Made by a program: the position numbers and the translations under genes. DNA of 43,903 nucleotides from Legionellaceae bacterium (lineage in GTDB: Bacteria; Pseudomonadota; Gammaproteobacteria; Legionellales; Legionellaceae), in NCBI GenBank assembly GCA_030696305.1, contig JAUYSP010000039.1, positions 1 through 43,903 on the forward strand, read 5' to 3'. How positions within the stretch are numbered: the first letter of the stretch is position 1; the number at the start of each line of letters is the position of its first letter. Of the stretch, positions 19,223 to 28,081 are shown in pieces. The notes below the pieces were generated by a model that searched no databases, was not told the DNA's origin, and was given only the letters and a program-made list of their open reading frames with translations.

Positions 19223-19723
19223 TTACTTAATTTCTTGCATAACTTTAGCAGTAACATCTAATTTTTCAACGCTAAACGGCGCAGCATCTTTTTGAAGAAC
19301 TAGATCGTATTTATCATTTTCAGCTACTTTTGCAATAGCTGCACGAATCTTATTATAAAATTCTTCCATTGCTTCGTTATGCGCGGTGCTTAATTCTTGC
19401 TGATATTGTTGGCCATCACGCTCAAATTGCTGTTGCTCACCTACGATTTTCTTTTCTAAATCTTTACGTTGAGTTGGATTCATAACCGCTGTATCACGCT
19501 TAAATGTTTCCATGTCTTTCTTCAAAGAATCTTCCATTGCAATCAATTTATTGCGACGTGGTTGGAATTCTTTTTCTAATTTTTCTTGAATCGATTTCAT
19601 TTGCGACGATGTTTGCATAATTTTTTGTAAGTCCACCACACCAATTTTAGCTCCATCGGCAAATGCACAAGTACCACTTATTGCAAACACTAATGCTATT
19701 AAAAAACCACCTAAACGTGCCAT
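19223..19723 (-). CDS. skp: OmpH/Skp-family periplasmic chaperone
   Basis: Skp is a trimeric periplasmic chaperone that holds unfolded outer-membrane proteins on their way to BamA. The 166-residue precursor has a signal peptide (MARLGGFLIALVFAISG then CAFADG), the beta core KIGVVDLQKIMQ just after it, and a long charged helical region (about 40-120) that forms the tentacles. The C-terminal strand is YDLVLQKDAAPFSV. The ATG at 19723 is chosen over one five codons upstream because it has GGGAG seven to eight bases before it and gives a normal signal peptide. It lies between bamA and the lpx/fab genes in the usual order. Confidence 0.9.
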   Translation of the reverse strand: MARLGGFLIALVFAISGTCAFADGAKIGVVDLQKIMQTSSQMKSIQEKLEKEFQPRRNKLIAMEDSLKKDMETFKRDTAVMNPTQRKDLEKKIVGEQQQFERDGQQYQQELSTAHNEAMEEFYNKIRAAIAKVAENDKYDLVLQKDAAPFSVEKLDVTAKVMQEIK

Positions 19724-19813
19724 TTTTTCTACTCCCAATATAAAAACAGTATGATAATTCCAAACATCAGACGAAGTATACTCCAGAACTAAATTAAATC
19801 AATGAATCTCAAA

Positions 19814-22126
19814 TCAAAATCCCGAAGAAACTGAAAACTGAAAGTACTGCGACTGATCAAGCGGTTGTAAATTCAGTGGTGCTGCCACGCTGAATGCCAA
19901 TGGTCCAAATGGCGAACGCCACTCAACCGAAAGACCCGCAGAATAACGCATAGGACCAGAGGGTGTTCCGGTTAAAAGAGCAGGAATACCTTCAGCAAAC
20001 ACATTACCCGCATCAGCAAACACAGTCGTTCGGACTGTTTCGCGACTTAATGGATAAGGCAGAACCACCCCAGCACTACCATTTAGTAATAAGTTAGCAC
20101 CTATCGCTCGCCCTGTACTATCTTGTGGGCCTAACGAGTAACTTTCATAACCCCGAACCTGGCCTGGTTGTGCGATACCACCAGCAAAATAGTTTTCATA
20201 GAACGGTAGACCCTGTCGGTCATACGTATTACCGTAACCAACATTCCCTAAAACTGTAAAAATAAAGCCTCGAAATAAAGGGTAATACACATGTGTTTGA
20301 TAAGATGCTTTATAATAATTTAGAGAATTTGTGCTCGCTGGCAAGGAAAACAACGCTGCCGCTTGTTGATTAATACCCTTGGTAGGATAAGGCATCCGGT
20401 CATAACTGTTTCTGCTCCAGCCAGCACTCAAACGCACCTGATTAAAATCGCGTCCATATAGATTAACAAAGTTTTGAATTTGTTGAACTTGTCCAACAGA
20501 GCGAATGAGCAAGCCTTGATAACCATAACCGAATTGGACGCTACTCGCTTCGCCTAAAATGACGTTATAATTAACATCACCCCCGAACCGATCTGAGCTA
20601 TACGAACTCACATCTAAATGTTGAGGATCGACTTTTTGGAAATATAAATCCACACCCCGACCAATCCCTGTTTTCGTATAGAAAGGATTGTAATAGTTAA
20701 AGGAGTAATCTTGACCCCAGTAACTCGCGTTAAATCCAAAACCGATTGTTCGACCAGTACCCATAAAATTGTATTGATTGAACGAGGCATTAAATTGTGG
20801 TCCAGTAGTTCCGTAACCCAATGATGCACTAGCTTCTGCTGAAGGAGCCTCTTCAACATCAATATCTAAATCGACTTGATTATTCGCTCCTGGAATTGGC
20901 GTGGTTTTTACATTAATATCTTTAAGATAATTCAGCAAGTGTAATTGGCGTTCAGACTCTTTAATATTGTGTAACGATAAGAGCCCACCTTCGTTTTGAC
21001 GAATTATATTTCGAAGTACATAATCTGCTGTCTTCGTATTTCCATGGAAATTAATCCGGCGAACATAAACATGACGGCCTGGATCAATGACAAAATTCAT
21101 AAATACGGTTTTATTGTTTTCATCAATACGCGGTTCAGCATTCACAGCAGGGAATCCGTAACCAACATCGCCCAAAGCCAAACCAATAGCCGAAACACTT
21201 TCTGTCACTTTCTTACGAGAAAATACATCGCCAGAGTGAATATCTACCAATGCATTTAATTTTTCTCTTGGTAAAATAATTTTACCAACAAGATTAAATC
21301 CAGAAAAACGATACTGTGGTCCTTCTTCAATATGAATATTAATAAATACATCTTTTCGATCGGGAGCTAAAAGCACTTGTGAAGAAATGATCTTAAATTT
21401 CAAATATCCGCGATCTAAGTAAAATGAACGCAATGATTCAAGTGATGCATCCATTGATGCTTTTGAATACTGATCTTTTTTAGAGAAGTAGGTAAATACA
21501 TTACTGGAAGATAACGCTAATTCGGGTAATAACTCAGAAGATGAAAAATCATGATTACCAATAATTTTAATATCTTTAATGCGTGAGACACGACCCTCAG
21601 AAACCGTGATATTAATTGCTACTCTATTTTCGGTTAACGACGTTACTTTGGTTAAAATACGCGCATTGTATTTACCGCGTGCATTATACGCTTGTTTCAA
21701 TTCCTTCTCGAGACGTTCGAGCGAAGCCTTCTGAAAAACCAAGCCTTTAACTAAGCCCATTTCTTTCAGAATATCCTTCATTTTATCACTAGGAATTTCT
21801 TTATTACCTACAACAGTTACTGAGCCAATCGTAGCGCGCTCAACAACTTGAACAATCAAGGTATTTCCTTGTCGTTCTAAAACGACGGATTGAAAAAAAC
21901 CTGTTTCATATAATGCACGAATAATTTGAGGAGTCGACTCTGAACCAATTTCTTCACCGATTTGTACAGGTAAGTAATTTAACACGGTCCCTGTACTCAC
22001 GCGTTTTAAACCGGTTACTTTAATATCTTTGACAATAAATCCATTTGCAGCGCCAGCCTGTGCAGACCAAATCAACAGCGAAGAACAACAAGCAACCAAT
22101 ATAAGGCGTTTACTGATATTTTTCAT
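19814..22126 (-). CDS. bamA: Outer-membrane protein assembly factor BamA
   Basis: BamA is the core of the BAM complex, which folds and inserts beta-barrel proteins into the outer membrane. Using the ATG at 22126, the 770-residue precursor has a signal peptide (MKNISKRLILVACCSSLLIW…AGA). Five POTRA domains follow (residues about 28-410; FIVKDIKVTGLKRVSTGTVL opens the first), then a 16-strand barrel. The barrel contains the conserved loop 6 motif in GQVRGYESYSLGP and ends with the typical terminal phenylalanine (FSVSSGF). An upstream extension of 22 codons is open but would bury the signal peptide. It sits between rseP and skp as in most gammaproteobacteria. Confidence 0.96.
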   Translation of the reverse strand: MKNISKRLILVACCSSLLIWSAQAGAANGFIVKDIKVTGLKRVSTGTVLNYLPVQIGEEIGSESTPQIIRALYETGFFQSVVLERQGNTLIVQVVERATIGSVTVVGNKEIPSDKMKDILKEMGLVKGLVFQKASLERLEKELKQAYNARGKYNARILTKVTSLTENRVAINITVSEGRVSRIKDIKIIGNHDFSSSELLPELALSSSNVFTYFSKKDQYSKASMDASLESLRSFYLDRGYLKFKIISSQVLLAPDRKDVFINIHIEEGPQYRFSGFNLVGKIILPREKLNALVDIHSGDVFSRKKVTESVSAIGLALGDVGYGFPAVNAEPRIDENNKTVFMNFVIDPGRHVYVRRINFHGNTKTADYVLRNIIRQNEGGLLSLHNIKESERQLHLLNYLKDINVKTTPIPGANNQVDLDIDVEEAPSAEASASLGYGTTGPQFNASFNQYNFMGTGRTIGFGFNASYWGQDYSFNYYNPFYTKTGIGRGVDLYFQKVDPQHLDVSSYSSDRFGGDVNYNVILGEASSVQFGYGYQGLLIRSVGQVQQIQNFVNLYGRDFNQVRLSAGWSRNSYDRMPYPTKGINQQAAALFSLPASTNSLNYYKASYQTHVYYPLFRGFIFTVLGNVGYGNTYDRQGLPFYENYFAGGIAQPGQVRGYESYSLGPQDSTGRAIGANLLLNGSAGVVLPYPLSRETVRTTVFADAGNVFAEGIPALLTGTPSGPMRYSAGLSVEWRSPFGPLAFSVAAPLNLQPLDQSQYFQFSVSSGF

Positions 22127-22248
22127 TATTATTTTTATATCCTGAACAAGAATATCCCTAGAGATACTCAACATCAATTTTATATCATTCAAAGTAACAA
22201 TTGGAAGTCCGTTTTATAGGAAGTCGAATCAACTGTCAACTTTAATCT

Positions 22249-23604
22249 TCAAGCGTTTACTAATCTCGTCAAATCATTGGTCAATGCAACCACTGTTAAA
22301 ACAACTAAGAGAATGATCCCAACATAAGCACTTTTTGTTTTTGACTCAATTGAAAGAGGACGTCGTCGAATAGCTTCTATTAGGTAGTACAACAGGTGGC
22401 CACCATCTAACATTGGAATAGGCAGTATATTTAACACACCCAACCCAATACTGAGTAACGCAAGAAACGAAAGGTACTGGACAACGCCTGCCCTAGCCGA
22501 TTCTGCAGCGCCCTGAGCAATGCCCACAGGGCCACTAATACCCTGCAGTGATAAATGACCCGTTATCATTCTTCCGATAAGCACAAACGTATTTTTGGTT
22601 AAATCAACTGTTTGCTCCATCGCAACCCCAATCGCAGCAATTGGCGACAAACGTTGTATGCGTAGCCAGTTTGGAGGCAGGTTTATGGGTTTTGAGCTCA
22701 ACCCTAAAAATCCTTCGGTGCGACCTTGTTGAGTAACCTGGGTTGTATGCACTAAATAGTGGTGGTGTGCTCCTTGTCGATTAATTAGTAGATCTATTGA
22801 TTGATCTGGCCGCTCTTTGACATAACGAACCAGAAATAACCAGTCAGACACTCTTTGGCCATCAACCGATACAATCACGTCGTCTACCTGTAATCCAGCC
22901 TGCGCAGCGGATGAGTCAGGCAATATTGTGCCTACAATTGGAGGAATACGTGGCACAAAAGGCTCAATACCTAAACTCCCCAACAAATCCGGTTTTTTCG
23001 GATCGAGTATCCAATCAATTAATGCCATCTGATGAGTTGTTTGAGGACCATTAGGCAGTGTTTTTACAGTAATGTTGACTTTGTTTTGTGAGCCAATCAA
23101 AGGCATTATGGCATATTGAAAATCTTGCCAGCTAGTAATTTTTTTATGATTAAAAGCAACAATTTCCTGGTGTGCGCTCAGTCCCGCGCGCGCGGCAATA
23201 CTTTCCAAACTGACATTATCAATGATTGGTGCGAGTGATTTGACACCTAGAATCAAAACAAACCAGAGTAGAACAAACGCCAATAAGAAATTAAATACAG
23301 GGCCTGCTAGTACAACGGCCACTCGTACAAGTAACGATTGATTATTAAAGGCCAAATGGCGTTCTTCCGGAACCACGTCCCCTTCTGTTTCATCTAATAA
23401 TTTGACATAACCACCTAACGGAAACAACGACCAAGCATATTCGGTGCCCTGTTTATCACGCCAAGAGGCGAGTACTTTTCCAAATCCGAAGGAAAAGCGC
23501 AATACTTTTACACCACATAACCGTGCCACCAAAAAGTGGCCTGATTCGTGCACTATAATCAGCAAAAATAGTGCAACAATGAAATAAAACAAAGTAAATA
23601 ACAT
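22249..23604 (-). CDS. rseP: RseP-family intramembrane zinc metalloprotease
   Basis: This site-2 protease of the inner membrane cleaves membrane-embedded substrates such as anti-sigma factors and leftover signal peptides. The 451-residue protein has the zinc-binding HESGH at 19-23 in the first helix and two PDZ domains (about 110-290, with SIAARAGLSAHQEIVAF and SSAAQAGLQVDDVIVSVDGQ). The third ligand region NILPIPMLDGGHLLYY lies in a late helix. Length matches E. coli RseP (450). The start lies two bases after the cdsA stop, so translation is coupled. No rseA/rseB homologue is in the window. Confidence 0.95.
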   Translation of the reverse strand: MLFTLFYFIVALFLLIIVHESGHFLVARLCGVKVLRFSFGFGKVLASWRDKQGTEYAWSLFPLGGYVKLLDETEGDVVPEERHLAFNNQSLLVRVAVVLAGPVFNFLLAFVLLWFVLILGVKSLAPIIDNVSLESIAARAGLSAHQEIVAFNHKKITSWQDFQYAIMPLIGSQNKVNITVKTLPNGPQTTHQMALIDWILDPKKPDLLGSLGIEPFVPRIPPIVGTILPDSSAAQAGLQVDDVIVSVDGQRVSDWLFLVRYVKERPDQSIDLLINRQGAHHHYLVHTTQVTQQGRTEGFLGLSSKPINLPPNWLRIQRLSPIAAIGVAMEQTVDLTKNTFVLIGRMITGHLSLQGISGPVGIAQGAAESARAGVVQYLSFLALLSIGLGVLNILPIPMLDGGHLLYYLIEAIRRRPLSIESKTKSAYVGIILLVVLTVVALTNDLTRLVNA

Positions 23605-23606
23605 AG

Positions 23607-24392
23607 TTATAGTCGCAACATAAAGTAATAAAAAAACGGTAGCGCTGCTACTAAGCTATCTAAACGATCTAATACACCGCCGTGTCCAGGTAATAAATTT
23701 CCCGTATCTTTCAGATGACAGCGGCGTTTCAACATGCTAATGAATAAATCTCCTAACATGGACACCAAAATAATAAACACAGCCGTTAAAAACCAGCTTT
23801 GCGCATGGGGCGGTTGAAAATATGCGTACCCTCCTAATGCCACCAGCATGGCCATTACCATACCACTCAGAGCGCCTTCCCATGATTTTCCGGGACTGAC
23901 TAAAGGAATCAACTTGTGCTTTCCCCACTGCTTACCTACCAAATACGCACCAATATCGGTTGCCCAAACTAAAAAAAGCAAGTAAATCAATAAAGCACGG
24001 CCATTTCGATGTTGCAATAATCCTTCTAAACTGCTTAAAAAAGTGGGTAAAATAAATAAACAAGCGATACCCACAATAATACGATTACCCCAGTAGCGTT
24101 GCGTAGCTGGATAAGTCAACACAGCCACTAAAATCAAGGCCCAAACCGCAAAGTTAATCAATAAGTAATCCGATAAACGGTACAAGCTAGGAATTAAAGA
24201 AACAAGTAACAGCAACATAAATAAGCATTTATGAGTTAATTGTTTTATAGGAATTAACGATACCCACTCCCAACCTAATCCCAACATTAATATTAAGATT
24301 ACGGCACTCAATACCCAAATATTGCCAAAATAAATTGCGAGTAACACTAAAGGAATTAGCATGAGCGCTGTTAGTAATCGTTCTTTAAACAT
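23607..24392 (-). CDS. cdsA: Phosphatidate cytidylyltransferase CdsA
   Basis: CdsA makes CDP-diacylglycerol from CTP and phosphatidic acid, the precursor of all membrane phospholipids. The 261-residue multi-span membrane protein has about seven helices. The family signature lies near the C-terminus: SMLKRRCHLKDTGNLLPGHG followed by GVLDRLDSL, containing the acidic residues that bind metal and CTP. VWATDIGAYLVGKQWGKHKL precedes it. AGGAA lies about eight bases before the ATG. The start is separated from uppS by 227 bases containing a 99-bp inverted-repeat element, unusual in this normally tight pair. Confidence 0.95.
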   Translation of the reverse strand: MFKERLLTALMLIPLVLLAIYFGNIWVLSAVILILMLGLGWEWVSLIPIKQLTHKCLFMLLLLVSLIPSLYRLSDYLLINFAVWALILVAVLTYPATQRYWGNRIIVGIACLFILPTFLSSLEGLLQHRNGRALLIYLLFLVWATDIGAYLVGKQWGKHKLIPLVSPGKSWEGALSGMVMAMLVALGGYAYFQPPHAQSWFLTAVFIILVSMLGDLFISMLKRRCHLKDTGNLLPGHGGVLDRLDSLVAALPFFYYFMLRL

Positions 24393-24494
24393 AATTAATT
24401 TCCTGAATTAAAGTAACTTCCCATGTATGTCATAGAAGTTACGAATTAAATTGCATTTAAAATATTAGGATCAGTTGACAATTCATATTTCGAC

Positions 24495-24593
24495 GTCCCG
24501 CAGCATGTCCGCGCAATCCAGTTCGATCTATAGCGCTGCAATAGAATTGTGTATTGAGCAATATCTCTGGATCCCGCGGACATGCCGCGGGAC
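24495..24593. mobile_element. 99-bp MITE-like element with 27-bp imperfect terminal inverted repeats
   Basis: The ends GTCCCGCAGCATGTCCGCGC… (24495-24521) and its inverse (24567-24593) match at 24 of 27 positions. Each end is itself nearly palindromic (CCGCGG-CATG-CCGCGG type). The core has no coding potential. A second copy in opposite orientation lies at 16705-16784 and remnants at 15666-15701 and 19128-19168. It lies between uppS and cdsA in an essential operon. No transposase is present, so it would be non-autonomous, or a REP-like folded element. Confidence 0.75.
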
Positions 24594-24619
24594 CTGGGGT
24601 TTGTGGCACAAATAGATAT

Positions 24620-25351
24620 TTATTTAATCTCCCCTGCCATTTGCCGCGACGTTTTGCCATACCGTCGTTCCCGTGCATTATAGCTACTCAATGCTTTTTC
24701 AAATTCTTCCACCGTAAAATCAGGCCAGTATACTTCGGAGAAATACAGCTCTGTATACGACAACTGCCATAAGAAAAAATTACTAATGCGTTGTTCCCCA
24801 CTGGTCCGAATAAATAAATCTGGATCGGGCAAATCATGCATAGTAAGTTCGCTGGCAAACAATTCTTCGTTAATATCATGAGGATTTAATTTGCCATCAA
24901 GGGCTTTTTCTACAAGTTTGGAAGCCGCTTGAATGATATCCCATTTACCGCCGTAGTTTATCACAACATTTAATAATAATGTTTGATTACCTGCTGTCAG
25001 TGATTCAGCCGTTGCCATAGCATCACATAAAGGTTGAGATAATTTGCTTCGATCGCCAGTAAAACGCAAGCAGATACCATGTTGATGCAATTCATTCACT
25101 TCTTCAGTCAATGACTGGGCAAATAATACCATTAAAAAATCAACTTCGGTGCTTGGTCGAGCCCAATTATCTTGGCCGAAAGCCCAAATACTTAACACTG
25201 TAATCTTTTTTTCCACACAAAACTGAACGATCTTTTTGACCGTGGAAACACCCGCAATATGCCCTTCACTACGAGATAACCCACGATTTTCAGCCCAACG
25301 ACCGTTACCATCCATTATAATCGCCACATGACGAGGTATTTTTTGGTTCAA
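24620..25351 (-). CDS. uppS: Isoprenyl transferase / undecaprenyl diphosphate synthase UppS
   Basis: UppS extends farnesyl diphosphate with eight cis isoprene units to make the C55 lipid carrier for peptidoglycan and LPS. The 243-residue protein has [17 protein letters not shown] at 8-24, with the catalytic Asp at about 14, and the substrate-binding [19 protein letters not shown] and [13 protein letters not shown]. The start is a TTG preceded by AAGGAAGAAG; no nearby ATG precedes the conserved HVAIIMD, so the rare start is well supported. It is the first gene of the envelope cluster in this window and is divergent from gpmI; the 68-base gap must hold both promoters. Confidence 0.95.
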   Translation of the reverse strand: MNQKIPRHVAIIMDGNGRWAENRGLSRSEGHIAGVSTVKKIVQFCVEKKITVLSIWAFGQDNWARPSTEVDFLMVLFAQSLTEEVNELHQHGICLRFTGDRSKLSQPLCDAMATAESLTAGNQTLLLNVVINYGGKWDIIQAASKLVEKALDGKLNPHDINEELFASELTMHDLPDPDLFIRTSGEQRISNFFLWQLSYTELYFSEVYWPDFTVEEFEKALSSYNARERRYGKTSRQMAGEIK

Positions 25352-25419
25352 CCTACTTCTTCCTTTAGCAAAAATGGCCTATAGTCTACCTTACGCGTTA
25401 AAAAAGAGTAAGAGCATTT

Positions 25420-26949
25420 ATGTTTAAAAGTAGTCCCGTAGTATTAATTGTCCTTGATGGTTGGGGATATAGAAATGATTCAACGTACAATGCAATCGCT
25501 AATGCCCAGACCCCTCAATGGAATGAATGGTGGCAAAGCTGCCCACACCGACTGCTTGAAGCATCGGGGCCTGCCGTTGGCTTACCCGAAGGGCAAATGG
25601 GAAATTCTGAAGTAGGTCACATGCACATTGGTGCTGGACGCACGATATTACAAGATTTCACGCATATTAATCACGCCATATCAAGTGGCGATTTCGCTAA
25701 GAATCCAATTTTTTTAAACGCGATTACCGATATGCGACAGCAAGGTGGTGCAATTCACGTCATGGGATTGTTATCCGATGGAGGGGTTCATAGCCATCGA
25801 AACCATTTGTTCGCTTTCCTCGCTTTATGTGCCGAACAACAGTTTTCTCGTGTATATTTACATCTATTTTTAGACGGTCGTGACACTGCGCCACAAAGTG
25901 CCGAATCAAATATAGCTGCATTACAAACCGTGTTGCAGCAGTATCCAATAGCTGAAATAAGTAGCATTACAGGACGCTATTACGCCATGGATCGTGATAA
26001 TCGCTGGCCTCGTATTGAAGGGGTCTATCGTATGTTAGTTGATGCTCAAGGTGAGCAGCATTTTGCAACAGCAGAAACCGCTATTACTTCTTTTTATCAG
26101 CAAGGCATATTTGATGAATTCATTCCTCCCACAACAATCGGTAAATCACCACCGATTTGCGATGGCGATACTGTATTTTTTTTCAATTTCCGAGCAGATA
26201 GAGCGAGACAGTTAACCCACGCATTTTTAGACAAACAGGTTGATGGCTTCGTTCGTTCTAAAAAACTTAATCTAGCTCACTTTATTAGTATGACCGAATA
26301 CAGCAAGCACCTACCAACGGAAAAAGCATTCCCTCCTCGGATATTAAATAATACGCTGGGCGAGGTTATCGCTAATCACGGATTACGTCAGCTTCGTATT
26401 GCTGAAACTGAAAAATATGCGCACGTAACTTTCTTTTTTAATGGGGGGACTGAGCGTTTATTTACAGAGGAAAAACGGCTTTTAATTCCATCACCCAAGG
26501 TAGCAACCTATGATTTAAAACCTGAAATGAGTTCGAATGAATTAACTAAACAATTAGTAGATGCCATTGAACATGGACAATATGATGTTATCATTTGCAA
26601 TTATGCCAATGCGGATATGGTTGGACACTCAGGAGATTTCAATGCAACGATCAAAGCAATTGAATCTCTTGATAAAGCAATGCATCTAATCAACCAAGCA
26701 ATCCACAAGGTAAATGGACAATTGTTAATCACAGCGGACCACGGTAATGCTGAATGTATGTTCGATGAAGAAACACAGCAACCTCACACAGCGCATACGT
26801 GTGAACCGGTACCACTATTATATGTAGGTCATACTACGCGGCGATTTAAACAAGGCCCAGCAAACTTAAGCGACGTAGCTCCCACATTACTCGCTTTATT
26901 AGATATAACCCCCCCAGCGGATATGACCGGACATATTTTATGGGAATAA
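25420..26949 (+). CDS. gpmI: 2,3-bisphosphoglycerate-independent phosphoglycerate mutase
   Basis: GpmI interconverts 3- and 2-phosphoglycerate in glycolysis and gluconeogenesis using two manganese ions and a phosphoserine. The 509-residue protein has the metal-binding VLIVLDGWGY near D13 and the catalytic serine S63 in QMGNSEVGHM. The phosphoglycerate-binding loop is HLFLDGRDTAPQS, and the late metal ligands lie in NYANADMVGHSGD and LLITADHGNAE. Length is standard (about 510). It heads the gpmI-envC-ctpA-icmH-icmF run; gpmI-envC-ctpA order is shared with many gammaproteobacteria. No strong ribosome-binding site precedes the ATG. Confidence 0.97.
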   Translation: MFKSSPVVLIVLDGWGYRNDSTYNAIANAQTPQWNEWWQSCPHRLLEASGPAVGLPEGQMGNSEVGHMHIGAGRTILQDFTHINHAISSGDFAKNPIFLNAITDMRQQGGAIHVMGLLSDGGVHSHRNHLFAFLALCAEQQFSRVYLHLFLDGRDTAPQSAESNIAALQTVLQQYPIAEISSITGRYYAMDRDNRWPRIEGVYRMLVDAQGEQHFATAETAITSFYQQGIFDEFIPPTTIGKSPPICDGDTVFFFNFRADRARQLTHAFLDKQVDGFVRSKKLNLAHFISMTEYSKHLPTEKAFPPRILNNTLGEVIANHGLRQLRIAETEKYAHVTFFFNGGTERLFTEEKRLLIPSPKVATYDLKPEMSSNELTKQLVDAIEHGQYDVIICNYANADMVGHSGDFNATIKAIESLDKAMHLINQAIHKVNGQLLITADHGNAECMFDEETQQPHTAHTCEPVPLLYVGHTTRRFKQGPANLSDVAPTLLALLDITPPADMTGHILWE

Positions 26950-26966
26950 GAAATAACAAGGGTAAC

Positions 26967-28070
26967 ATGAACATTATTCGCCGATTGCTGTGGTTAAGTT
27001 TACTATTGGCTCAGATTTCTCACGCCGAAACCAATACGCTTTCTAAAACAAAAGAAAATCTGAATCAATTGGAAAGCAAGATTCGATTATTGCAAAGCAA
27101 TTTAAATCAAGCCCAGGATAAACAGGCTTTATTAAAAAAAGAATTGGCTAAAACTGAAAAACAAATAAATGAAAGTCTCATTGAACTCAAAAAAAGTCAG
27201 CAAAAAAATAACCTCAAAGAAGCTGAAATTCAAAAATTACAATTACAAATTGAAACATTAAACACACAATTGCATAACATGCAGACAACCTTAGTCAAAT
27301 ACGTTCGATCGCGTTATCAAATGAAAGAGAAGCAACCCATTACCTGGTTGCTAAAACAAGACGATATTCAATCTATAGATCGAGTACTCACTTATTATCA
27401 ATATATCATTCGATCACACAAGCATTTGATAGACGAGCTAAAAGTGACGGAAAGAACATTAACGTTGAAAAAAGAAACGTTAACTTATGAGCTTAAAGAA
27501 CTTCAAGCGATTCAAAAACAATTGCAGCGTGATCAAAACAAATTGGATCATGAAAAGTTGTATCGAACTGCATTGATTAATTCATTAAATCAAGATATTT
27601 CTGGCAAACAACATACACTTGAAACCTATCGGGTGAATCGCATTAATTTATCGCGATTATTAACCACACTTGCTCAACAAAGCGTTTTACAAACACGTCA
27701 TCCATTGACTCAAATGAAGCGAAAATTAATAAAACCAGTTGATGTTGAACCTGCACATATACAAAAAATAAATCAAGGTATTTTATTCGCAGCGCCCGAG
27801 GGCACCCCCGCTCACGCGGTATCACCGGGAAAAGTTGTATTTTGTGACTGGTTAAATGGGTATGGATTGCTTATGATTATTGATCACGGTTGGGGATTTA
27901 TGACCTTATATGCAAACAACCTAGCAGTATTCAAACAAAAAGGAGATACTGTTAATCAAGGCGAGCGAATAGCATCAATTGGACATAGCGGCGCGCTGCA
28001 TCAAAATGGTCTATATTTTGAAATACGACATCGAGGGAAAGCAGTTCCACCAATGGAATGGCTGAAATAA
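26967..28070 (+). CDS. envC: EnvC-like murein hydrolase activator (LytM domain)
   Basis: EnvC is a periplasmic coiled-coil/LytM protein that activates the amidases AmiA/AmiB at the division septum under FtsEX control. The 367-residue precursor has a signal peptide (MNIIRRLLWLSLLLAQISHA) and a long coiled coil (about 20-245, rich in K/Q/E/L). A C-terminal LytM domain (about 265-367) contains GLLMIIDHGWGFMTLYANN and LYFEIRHRG. The zinc-site histidines of active M23 enzymes are replaced (LYANN rather than a YxHN/HxH pair; LYFE instead of LHFE), as in EnvC, which points to an activator rather than a hydrolase. The ATG at 26967 gives the signal peptide; an open frame begins nine codons earlier inside gpmI. 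Confidence 0.9.
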   Translation: MNIIRRLLWLSLLLAQISHAETNTLSKTKENLNQLESKIRLLQSNLNQAQDKQALLKKELAKTEKQINESLIELKKSQQKNNLKEAEIQKLQLQIETLNTQLHNMQTTLVKYVRSRYQMKEKQPITWLLKQDDIQSIDRVLTYYQYIIRSHKHLIDELKVTERTLTLKKETLTYELKELQAIQKQLQRDQNKLDHEKLYRTALINSLNQDISGKQHTLETYRVNRINLSRLLTTLAQQSVLQTRHPLTQMKRKLIKPVDVEPAHIQKINQGILFAAPEGTPAHAVSPGKVVFCDWLNGYGLLMIIDHGWGFMTLYANNLAVFKQKGDTVNQGERIASIGHSGALHQNGLYFEIRHRGKAVPPMEWLK

Positions 28071-28081
28071 TGGAGAGCGTG

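Noticed and set aside
24457-24772. Short open frames on both strands across the uppS-cdsA gap
   Set aside because: Their coding potential comes from the GC-rich repeat ends; peptides such as CPRDPE are typical translations of that repeat.
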